A stretch of 12,261 bases of DNA, taken from Betaproteobacteria bacterium (GTDB lineage Bacteria > Pseudomonadota > Gammaproteobacteria > Burkholderiales > Burkholderiaceae_C). Below are positions 6,834 to 12,261 of this stretch, piece after piece (position 1 is the first letter of the stretch; each line of letters begins with the position of its first letter). The stretch lies in NCBI GenBank assembly GCA_025354965.1, contig JANXLW010000188.1:1-12261 (forward strand). Reading direction: 5' to 3'. Below the pieces are notes generated by a model. It did not search any database. It worked only from the letters and a program-made list of their open reading frames with translations, and was not told the DNA's origin. A program made the translations under genes and the position numbers.

Positions 6834-6845
6834 CATATCGATATG
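6834..6845. promoter_or_regulatory. 12-bp perfect palindrome in the metY-trpB2 divergent region
   Basis: CATATCGATATG reads the same on both strands. It is 71 nt before the metY start and 137 nt before the trpB2 start, inside the 218-nt divergent spacer, a typical operator position. No regulator is identified from the sequence. Confidence 0.35.
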
Positions 6846-6966
6846 CCTTGCGGCGACAGTTTTTGTGCGGGTAAACCCCGGCCACTGGGCGCCTGGATTC
6901 AAAAGCATTCGCGGGCATACTCTACGCGGGCGTTTTCGCATCTCTCCAATCACTTCAATTTCATTC

Positions 6967-6971
6967 AGGAG
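6967..6971 (+). promoter_or_regulatory. Shine-Dalgarno that sets the trpB2 start
   Basis: AGGAG lies 10 nt before the ATG at 6982. The reading frame is open from a GTG at 6778, but that start has no such site and its 68 extra residues are not TrpB-like, so the ATG at 6982 is the likely start. Confidence 0.8.
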
Positions 6972-6981
6972 CATTCCATTC

Positions 6982-8352
6982 ATGAGCAAGCAAACCAAAT
7001 ATCTACTGGACGAAAACCAGATGCCACGCTCCTGGTACAACCTGCAGGCAGATTTACCCAAGCCTTTGCCTGCCGTGCTGCATCCGGGTACCCTCCAGCC
7101 GGTGGGGCCGGACGATCTGGCGCCGCTTTTCCCGATGGCTTTGATCATGCAGGAAGTCAGTCTGGAACGCGACATCGAAATTCCTGAGCCGGTGCGGGAT
7201 GTCTACCGCTTGTGGCGTCCGGCGCCCCTGTTTCGCGCGCACCGTCTGGAAAAAGCGTTGGGCACTCCGGCCCGGATTTATTACAAGTACGAGGGCGGCA
7301 GCCCGGCTGGTAGCCACAAGCCCAACACCGCCGTGGCGCAAGCTTTTTTCAACAAAGAGGCGGGTGTCAAGCGCCTGGTGACCGAAACCGGTGCCGGGCA
7401 GTGGGGCACCGCGTTGGCGTTTGCCGGCTCGCTTTATGGCCTGGAGGTTGAAGTGTTCCAAGTGCGAGTGTCTTACGACCAGAAGCCATACCGGCGCGCC
7501 GTCATGGAAACCTACGGTGCCCGCTGTGTGGCATCACCATCCAACGAGACCGTGTTTGGCCGCTCGGTACTGGCCAAGAACCCGATTCATCCAGGCAGTT
7601 TGGGCATTGCGATTTCAGAGGCGGTTGAATTGGCGGTGCAACGCGACGATACCAAGTACGCACTGGGCTCGGTGCTCAACCACGTGCTGTTGCACCAGAC
7701 CATCATCGGTTTGGAGGCGATGGAGCAGATGCGCATGGCCGATACCTGGCCCGACGTCTTGGTGGGCTGCACTGGCGGCGGCTCCAACTTTGCCGGCATT
7801 GCCTTTCCCTTCATCGGGCACGGTTTGCGTGGCGGCCCGAAGCCGCGCATCGTGGCGGTGGAGCCGGCCGCCTGCCCGTCGCTCACACGCGGCAAGTACG
7901 CCTACGATTTTGGCGACACCGGTTGCATGACGCCCTTGACCAAGATGCATACACTGGGCAGCCAGTTCACGCCACCGGGCTTTCATGCCGGTGGCTTGCG
8001 CTACCACGGCATGGCACCCATGGTTTCACATTGCAAGCAATTGAGCTTGCTCGAAGCCGTGTCCTACAACCAGGTGGAGTGCTTTGAGGCGGGCGTGCTG
8101 TTTGCCCGCAATGAGGGTATCGTGCCGGCGCCCGAGGCCAACCACGCCGTTAAAGGCGCCATCGAAGAAGCGCTGCGCTGCAAGCGCGAAGGCAAGGGCG
8201 AGACCATTCTGTTCAACCTGTGCGGCCATGGCCACTTCGACATGACGGCCTACCAAAAATACTTTGCCGGTGAGTTGACTGACGAGCACTATGATGAGAG
8301 CGAACTGGCCATGGCCCTGGCCGGTCTGCCGAGCGTGCCGGAACCAGCCTGA
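6982..8352 (+). CDS. trpB2: Tryptophan synthase beta-like protein, TrpB2 (long) type
   Basis: PLP enzyme that joins indole and L-serine to give L-tryptophan. The 456 residues and sequence belong to the TrpB2 group, which is longer than ordinary TrpB and usually not encoded with trpA. Visible features are a 60-residue N-terminal extension (LLDENQMPRSWYNLQADLPK), RLEKALGTPARIYYKYEG, GSHKPNTA with Lys113 as the PLP lysine, ETGAGQWG with catalytic Glu135 (TrpB1 usually has His where Trp stands here, a TrpB2 mark), CTGGGSNF at 263-270 (PLP phosphate loop) and the C-terminal LFNLCGHGHFDM. No trpA is present. TrpB2 proteins are thought to salvage free indole or act alone; whether this one has another natural nucleophile or serine-derived substrate is open. 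thrH follows 42 nt later on the same strand without a terminator between, so the two are probably one transcript. Confidence 0.93.
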   Translation: MSKQTKYLLDENQMPRSWYNLQADLPKPLPAVLHPGTLQPVGPDDLAPLFPMALIMQEVSLERDIEIPEPVRDVYRLWRPAPLFRAHRLEKALGTPARIYYKYEGGSPAGSHKPNTAVAQAFFNKEAGVKRLVTETGAGQWGTALAFAGSLYGLEVEVFQVRVSYDQKPYRRAVMETYGARCVASPSNETVFGRSVLAKNPIHPGSLGIAISEAVELAVQRDDTKYALGSVLNHVLLHQTIIGLEAMEQMRMADTWPDVLVGCTGGGSNFAGIAFPFIGHGLRGGPKPRIVAVEPAACPSLTRGKYAYDFGDTGCMTPLTKMHTLGSQFTPPGFHAGGLRYHGMAPMVSHCKQLSLLEAVSYNQVECFEAGVLFARNEGIVPAPEANHAVKGAIEEALRCKREGKGETILFNLCGHGHFDMTAYQKYFAGELTDEHYDESELAMALAGLPSVPEPA

Positions 8353-8394
8353 AGCGTAGCCCACAATGTGCCCACCAACTCACGGAGAAGTTAA

Positions 8395-9006
8395 GTGCAG
8401 CTTGTTTGTCTAGACCTCGAAGGTGTCCTTGTTCCGGAAATCTGGATCGAGTTTTCCAGGCGCACCGGCATCCCGGAGTTGTCCCGCACAACGCGCGACG
8501 AGCCGGACTACGACCGACTCATGAAGTACCGTCTGGACTTGCTGAAAACTCACAACCTGGGTCTGGCGGATATTCAGAAGGTGATATCCGACATGGGGCC
8601 CATGGTTGGTGCCAAGGACTTTCTGGATGCGTTGCGTTGCGACTACCAGGTCATTATTCTGTCGGATACCTTTTACGAATTTGCCATGCCACTGATGAGG
8701 CAGCTTGGTATGCCGGTACTGTTCTGCCACAAGCTTGAGGTCGATGCCGCCGGTTTTCTGACGAATTACCACCTGCGCATGTCGAACCAGAAAAAAGAAG
8801 CGGTGCAGCGCTTTCGGGAGCTCCGCTTCAAGGTGATCGCGGCCGGCGACTCCTACAACGACACAGCGATGCTGGGTGCGGCCCATGCCGGTATTCTGTT
8901 TCATCCGCCACAAAATGTGATTGACGAGTTTCCCCAGTTTCCGGTCACCCTGGACTACCTGCAATTGCGCGCCGAAATCGACAAGGCGGCTGCCAGTATT
9001 GAATGA
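8395..9006 (+). CDS. thrH: ThrH: phosphoserine phosphatase / homoserine phosphotransferase
   Basis: HAD-superfamily enzyme. The studied Pseudomonas ThrH removes phosphate from phosphoserine and can pass it to homoserine, giving serine and phosphohomoserine, a precursor of threonine. The 203 residues match ThrH along the whole length: CLDLEGVLVPEIW (Asp7 nucleophile and Glu9 in place of the usual second Asp), TTRDEPDYDRLMK, ILSDTFYEF (Ser90, motif II), KK at 133-134 (motif III), AAGDSYNDTAML (Asp152 and Asp156, motif IV) and the ending NVIDEFPQFP. The start is a GTG at 8395 with GGAGA 6 nt upstream, giving the normal ThrH N-terminus. It follows trpB2 at 42 nt and meets serB tail-to-tail with only 9 nt between their stops. 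A serine source beside a serine-using TrpB2 suggests a shared job; this is inference. Confidence 0.92.
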   Translation: MQLVCLDLEGVLVPEIWIEFSRRTGIPELSRTTRDEPDYDRLMKYRLDLLKTHNLGLADIQKVISDMGPMVGAKDFLDALRCDYQVIILSDTFYEFAMPLMRQLGMPVLFCHKLEVDAAGFLTNYHLRMSNQKKEAVQRFRELRFKVIAAGDSYNDTAMLGAAHAGILFHPPQNVIDEFPQFPVTLDYLQLRAEIDKAAASIE

Positions 9007-9015
9007 TGGCAAAGC

Positions 9016-9732
9016 TCAGGGATGCAGTAGCGTGAGCAACCTATCCAGCCCGCCCGTATTGATACAAACATGGGCAACCGCGCGCACACTCGGCTTGGCG
9101 TGAAAGGCCACTGACAGGCCGGCCTCAACCATCATCGGCAGGTCGTTGGCACCGTCGCCCACGGCAATCACCTGGCTGGCGCCGATGCCGAGTAAAGCGC
9201 AGGTTTGCAGCAGCATCTTGCGTTTTTCATCACCATCACAGATGTCGCCCCAAGCTTGATCCAATAGGCAACCAGTGAGCAAGCCGTTTTGCACTTCAAG
9301 CATGTTGGCGCGGGTGTAGTCGATGCCCAGGAGGTCACGCAACCGGTCAGTAAAGTAGGTGAAGCCACCTGAGACCAAAAGCACTTTAAGCCCAGCTTGT
9401 TTGCAGGCCGCCACCAGTTCCACGGCCCCGGGGTTGAGTTGCAAACGCTCCTGGTAAATTCTGTCGATCGCGGCTTCGCTCACGCCCTTGAGCAAAGCCA
9501 CGCGCTGGCGCAGGCTTGCCTTGTAGTCGCCGATTTCGCCTTGCATGGCCGCTTCGGTGATGGCCGCGACCTCAGCCTTGCGACCGACTGCGTCCGCGAT
9601 CTCGTCCACACACTCGATGTTGATGAGGGTTGAGTCCATGTCGAAGGCAATCAGTTTGAAGTCGCCCAGACGCAAGGGTGGCTGGATCCCTCGAATGATG
9701 AGGCCGGGGGCAATTTCTGTGGCTGTGTTCAT
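9016..9732 (-). CDS. serB: Phosphoserine phosphatase SerB
   Basis: Last step of serine synthesis: hydrolysis of O-phospho-L-serine to L-serine; cytoplasmic HAD phosphatase. The 238 residues fit the shorter SerB form without the N-terminal ACT-like domains of the E. coli enzyme's longer relatives. HAD motifs are FDMDSTLI (Asp31 nucleophile, Asp33 acid/base), VLLVSGGFTYFTDRL (Ser121), DEKRKML (Lys170/Lys172 region) and VGDGANDLPMM (Asp193, Asp197), with ECVDEIA as the substrate-cap signature. The ATG at 9732 gives the usual length but has no strong Shine-Dalgarno; it begins 2 nt after the stop of a 48-codon ORF, so translation may depend on coupling. Its 3' end nearly touches thrH, a second phosphoserine phosphatase, on the opposite strand. 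In related genomes serB commonly sits next to mfd (recollection); here a toxin-antitoxin pair separates them. Confidence 0.95.
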   Translation of the reverse strand: MNTATEIAPGLIIRGIQPPLRLGDFKLIAFDMDSTLINIECVDEIADAVGRKAEVAAITEAAMQGEIGDYKASLRQRVALLKGVSEAAIDRIYQERLQLNPGAVELVAACKQAGLKVLLVSGGFTYFTDRLRDLLGIDYTRANMLEVQNGLLTGCLLDQAWGDICDGDEKRKMLLQTCALLGIGASQVIAVGDGANDLPMMVEAGLSVAFHAKPSVRAVAHVCINTGGLDRLLTLLHP

Positions 9733-9734
9733 AT

Positions 9735-9881
9735 TTAACTTGGTGCCGCATCCCGCTCAGTCGCGCTGCTCTCGCGATACAGCCCCAGTTTCTGTTTGGT
9801 CAAATGCTCGGTAAGCAGGCGGCGCAATTGCGGCGCGCTCAGGTGCTCAAGATTTTGCAGCAGGTCTTTGGGGATGCTCAT
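9735..9881 (-). CDS. 48-residue ORF, likely N-terminal stub of a DNA methyltransferase
   Basis: A short frame of 48 codons starting MSIPKDLLQNLEHLSAPQLR, continuing LLTEHLTKQKLGLYRESSAT and ending ERDAAPS. Its ATG overlaps the vapC stop in an ATGA, and its TAA lies 2 nt before the serB start, so it exactly fills the gap and is almost surely translated with vapC. The helical LL..LEHLS..QLRRLL segment followed by TKQKLGLY.ES....ERDAA resembles, from memory, the first 50 residues of Burkholderiales site-specific (type III Mod-like) DNA methyltransferases, which continue after ERDAALN. If so, the catalytic part is entirely missing and this is a truncated remnant. Another reading is a third small partner of the VapBC module. 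The open frame is certain; the family assignment is tentative. Confidence 0.5.
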   Translation of the reverse strand: MSIPKDLLQNLEHLSAPQLRRLLTEHLTKQKLGLYRESSATERDAAPS

Positions 9882-10303
9882 TTCTGACTCAACCAGTTTT
9901 CAACATTAAGCCCCGGGACGCGAGCGAACTCCGCATCAGCAGTGACCAGGGTGGCGCCCAGCGCCAGGGCGTGCGCGGCAATCAGGGTGTCGTTGGCACC
10001 GATCGGTGTACCGGCTTGTTCCAGGTGGGAGCGCAGTTTGGCGTAATGTGGGCCTACGACTTCATCCAGAGGGAGCACCACCAAGTTTTGCATTTGGATT
10101 TCGTACGCGGCCCGCAGGCGTGGGGATCCGTGTCGCGCCAGGCCAAAAAGAAGTTCGTATTGCACAACCACGCTAGTTACTAGCGTGCAGTCGGGTGTAC
10201 GCAGTCCCCATTCGCGCACACGTGCAGTATCGTTGCCGGAGCGGTCTTTCATCAGGGCGCTGATGATGTTGGTATCTAGCAGGAAGGTGATGCCTGTTGT
10301 CAT
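9878..10303 (-). CDS. vapC: VapC-family PIN-domain toxin ribonuclease
   Basis: Toxin of a type II toxin-antitoxin system; PIN-domain ribonucleases cut RNA (tRNAs in studied VapCs) when the antitoxin is lost. The 141 residues form one PIN domain with the expected four acidic positions: FLLDTNIIS (Asp10), VVQYELLFG (Glu50), IGANDTLIAAHAL (Asp105) and LVTADAEFARV (Asp123), followed by the common ending GLNVENWL. All metal-binding residues are present, so it should be active. The ATG overlaps the vapB stop by ATGA, which couples translation and fixes the start. Downstream its stop overlaps the start of the 48-codon ORF in the same way. Its RNA target cannot be told from sequence. Confidence 0.93.
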   Translation of the reverse strand: MTTGITFLLDTNIISALMKDRSGNDTARVREWGLRTPDCTLVTSVVVQYELLFGLARHGSPRLRAAYEIQMQNLVVLPLDEVVGPHYAKLRSHLEQAGTPIGANDTLIAAHALALGATLVTADAEFARVPGLNVENWLSQK

Positions 10304-10650
10304 GGCGCATCGTCACCAAAATCAATGTCATCCAGAGGAAGTAGTCCTTCATCGCCAATGTCTGGAAACTCGTCCTGACAGGGGCCAAGTTTGGCAATTT
10401 CGTCCAAGGCAAAAACCAGCGCGCCTAGCGTACCTTTCTTGGGCTTGTCCGGCACCAGCTCCAAAATAAGCCGGTTGCCTTCGCGGTGTATCAGCGCCTG
10501 GGTGCCGGGCAGCTCAAACTCTTTGGGGATGCGGACCGCCTGGTTGGCACCATTCCTGAAGAGCTTTACGGCTCTAGCCCCTTTGTCTACGGCGTAGGGC
10601 GCTGTGGTTTCTGAAGTGACTGGCGCTTGGGTGTGGGCTGAAGCAGGCAT
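10300..10650 (-). CDS. vapB: VapB-type antitoxin with AbrB/SpoVT fold
   Basis: Antitoxin that should bind VapC and repress the operon. Residues about 27-67 make the AbrB/MazE swapped-hairpin DNA-binding domain (VKLFRNGANQAVRIPKEFEL, then IHREGNRLILEL), the form typical of VagC/VapB proteins. The acidic C-terminus (DIGDEGLLPLDDIDFGDDAP) is the likely toxin-binding tail. At 116 residues it is longer than the usual 75-85: there is an N-terminal extension of about 25 polar residues before the DNA-binding domain and a longer tail. The start is supported by GAGGTG about 6 nt before the ATG at 10650, and no later in-frame ATG precedes the domain, so the extension looks real. A paired palindromic site lies 31-56 nt upstream. 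It overlaps vapC by 4 nt (ATGA). Confidence 0.9.
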   Translation of the reverse strand: MPASAHTQAPVTSETTAPYAVDKGARAVKLFRNGANQAVRIPKEFELPGTQALIHREGNRLILELVPDKPKKGTLGALVFALDEIAKLGPCQDEFPDIGDEGLLPLDDIDFGDDAP

Positions 10651-10680
10651 GATGCACCTCTTGATATCAGTTGTGTAACT

Positions 10681-10706
10681 TTAGCATATGCCTAAGCATA
10701 TGCTAA
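10681..10706. promoter_or_regulatory. Paired palindromic operator for vapBC, overlapping a promoter
   Basis: TTAGCATATG (10681-10690) and CATATGCTAA (10697-10706) form a perfect 10-bp inverted repeat with a 6-nt centre. Each half also contains its own palindrome GCATATGC (10684-10691 and 10696-10703), the two centres 12 bp apart, a spacing that puts them on nearly the same face of DNA. On the minus strand TTAGCA, 17 nt, TAAAGT gives a plausible weak sigma-70 promoter lying within the site. VapB dimers are known to bind such repeats to autoregulate, so this is the likely operator. Confidence 0.75.
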
Positions 10707-10715
10707 ATTACTTTC

Positions 10716-12261
10716 TCAGGCGGTTTGCCCGGCCACCGGTTGCCCCAGGTTTCTCAACACATCGCGCACCATTTGCGCTCGGTCTTTGGTTTGCGGCAGT
10801 GCGCGCTCAATGCGCAACTTCTCGTTACCGGCCAGTTTGATGTGCTTGTTTTTCTGAATCATCTGAATGATTTTCATCGAGTCGATCGGCGGGTTCTTTT
10901 TGAAGGTGATGGTGATGACGCCGGGTGCGGCATCGACTTTGACCACGCCATAGGGCTTGGCGATCACGCGCAGGCGATGCACGTCCATCAACGTTTGGGC
11001 CTGGGAAGGCAGTTTGCCGAAACGGTCGACAAGTTCTTCCAGCAAGGCGTCGATCTGGTCGGCGTTTTTGGCAGTGGCCAGTTTTTTGTAAAAACTCAGG
11101 CGCAGATGGACGTCACCACAATAGTCACTGGGCAACAGCGCCGGCGCGTGCAGGTTGATATCGGTGGTGACATTCAAGGGGCTGAGCAAGTCAGGCTCAA
11201 TGCCAGCTTTGAGACAACGTACTGCCTCCGACAACATTTCGTTGTAAAGCTGAAAGCCAATCTCCAGCATGTTGCCGCTCTGGTTTTCACCCAGCACCTC
11301 GCCGGCACCGCGGATTTCCAGGTCGTGCATGGCCAGGTAGAAGCCGCTGCCCAACTCTTCCATGGCCTGAATCGCATCGAGTCGCTGGCTGGCTTGTTTG
11401 GTCAGGCCTTGCAGATCGGGCACCATCAGGTACGCGTAGGCCTGATGGTGACTGCGACCAACGCGGCCGCGCAACTGGTGCAACTGGGCCAGGCCAAACT
11501 TGTCGGCCCGACTCATGACAATGGTATTGGCGGTGGGCACGTCAATACCGGTCTCGATGATGGTCGAGCACAGCAGCAGATTGAAACGCTGCGCTACAAA
11601 GTCACGCATCACCGACTCCAACTGGCGCTCGGGCATCTGGCCGTGGGCGACCGCGATGCGGGCTTCGGGCAGCAGTTCTTCCAGTTTGGCACGGCGATTT
11701 TCGATGGTCTCTACTTCGTTGTGCAAAAAGTAAACCTGCCCGCCGCGCTTCAATTCGCGCAACACCGCTTCGCGGATGACGCCATTGCCCTCGGTGCGAA
11801 CAAAAGTTTTAATGGCCAGGCGGCGCTGCGGTGCGGTGGCAATGACGCTCAAGTCACGCAGACCTTCCAGCGCCATGCCCAGTGTTCGCGGAATGGGGGT
11901 GGCGGTCAGTGTCAGCACATCTACCTCGGCGCGCAAGGCTTTCATGGCCTCTTTGTGGCGCACACCAAAACGGTGTTCTTCGTCGATGATGAGCAGGCCC
12001 AGGTCTTTGAACTTTGTCGATTGGCTGAGCAGTTTGTGCGTGCCCACCACGATATCCACGGTACCGTCGGCCAACCCTTTCAGTGCAGCGGTGATTTCCT
12101 TGGCGGACCGAAAGCGGCTCATCTCGACCACTTTGACGGGCCACCTGGCAAATCGGTCCACCAGCGTCTGGTAGTGTTGCTCGGCCAGCAGGGTGGTGGG
12201 TGCCAACAGCGCCACCTGCTTGCCACCAGTGATGCCGATGAAGGCGGCACGCAGAGCCACT
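10716..12261 (-). CDS. mfd: Transcription-repair coupling factor Mfd, C-terminal part, partial
   Basis: DNA translocase that removes RNA polymerase stalled at lesions and recruits UvrA. About 515 residues are present, roughly the last 45% of a protein of about 1,150; the gene runs off the right edge just after Walker A, and the first visible residues VALRAAF follow the GFGKTE motif of other Mfds. Helicase motifs in order: LLAPTTLLAEQHY (Ia), VVGTHKLL (Ib), IIDEEHRFGVRHKEAM (II, DEEH), LTATPIPRTL (III), YFLHNEVETIE (IV), AHGQMPERQLE, then STIIETGIDVPTAN (V) and QLRGRVGRSHHQAYAYL (VI). ADKFGLAQLHQ belongs to the RecG-like translocation motif. The rest, LEIRGAGEVLGENQSGNMLEIG to the end, includes the C-terminal D7 domain. 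The stop at 10716 is only 10 nt from the vapBC operator. Identification is secure. Confidence 0.97.
   Translation of the reverse strand, partial: VALRAAFIGITGGKQVALLAPTTLLAEQHYQTLVDRFARWPVKVVEMSRFRSAKEITAALKGLADGTVDIVVGTHKLLSQSTKFKDLGLLIIDEEHRFGVRHKEAMKALRAEVDVLTLTATPIPRTLGMALEGLRDLSVIATAPQRRLAIKTFVRTEGNGVIREAVLRELKRGGQVYFLHNEVETIENRRAKLEELLPEARIAVAHGQMPERQLESVMRDFVAQRFNLLLCSTIIETGIDVPTANTIVMSRADKFGLAQLHQLRGRVGRSHHQAYAYLMVPDLQGLTKQASQRLDAIQAMEELGSGFYLAMHDLEIRGAGEVLGENQSGNMLEIGFQLYNEMLSEAVRCLKAGIEPDLLSPLNVTTDINLHAPALLPSDYCGDVHLRLSFYKKLATAKNADQIDALLEELVDRFGKLPSQAQTLMDVHRLRVIAKPYGVVKVDAAPGVITITFKKNPPIDSMKIIQMIQKNKHIKLAGNEKLRIERALPQTKDRAQMVRDVLRNLGQPVAGQTA

Noticed and set aside
6778..6981. 68-residue N-terminal extension of trpB2 from a GTG
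   Set aside because: TrpB2 homology starts at the ATG at 6982, which has AGGAG 10 nt upstream; the extension covers the divergent promoter region and the palindrome.
1..12261. CRISPR arrays, tRNA or rRNA genes, transposases
   Set aside because: Both strands were read for regular repeats, cloverleaf-like ends, conserved rRNA text and transposase motifs; none was seen.

Overview
The window looks like chromosomal DNA from a betaproteobacterium of the order Burkholderiales, most likely a Comamonadaceae member such as a Rhodoferax- or Polaromonas-like species. This rests on remembered protein resemblance (GrpE/DnaK, MetY, long-form TrpB, ThrH, Mfd), the fairly GC-rich codon use and the gene neighbourhoods; no search was run. 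Both ends cut genes: the 5' part of dnaK on the left and the 3' half of mfd on the right. No rRNA, tRNA, CRISPR array, insertion sequence or complete prophage gene was seen.

Left part (1-2003, all minus strand): a protein-folding block with a small FKBP-type prolyl isomerase, grpE and the start of dnaK, transcribed right to left. A very good sigma-32 type heat-shock promoter lies just upstream of grpE, and a perfect-consensus DnaA box lies in the grpE-dnaK gap. Upstream of the FKBP gene is a small HxlR-like winged-helix regulator, followed by about 315 bp with no gene.

Middle part (2319-5473): a divergent pair of exported hydrolases. One is an S41-family serine peptidase predicted to be a lipoprotein (minus); the other is a PhoD-like alkaline phosphatase/phosphodiesterase with a Tat-like N-terminus (plus). 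A perfect 8-bp hairpin separates phoD from the convergent metY.

Amino-acid part (5486-9732): metY (O-acetylhomoserine sulfhydrylase, minus) is divergent from trpB2 (long-form tryptophan synthase beta) and thrH (phosphoserine phosphatase/homoserine phosphotransferase), both plus. These run tail-to-tail into serB (phosphoserine phosphatase, minus). The four enzymes meet at serine and homoserine: SerB and ThrH make serine, TrpB2 consumes it, and ThrH and MetY both work on the homoserine branch.

Right part (9735-12261, minus): mfd, then a vapBC toxin-antitoxin pair with a clear repeated palindromic operator, then a previously easy-to-miss 48-codon ORF, then serB. vapB, vapC and the small ORF are joined by ATGA overlaps, and serB starts 2 nt after the small ORF. 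The small ORF resembles, from memory, the extreme N-terminus of Burkholderiales site-specific (Mod-like) DNA methyltransferases. This suggests a decayed defence or restriction-modification insertion wedged between mfd and serB. It is the most unusual spot in the window.
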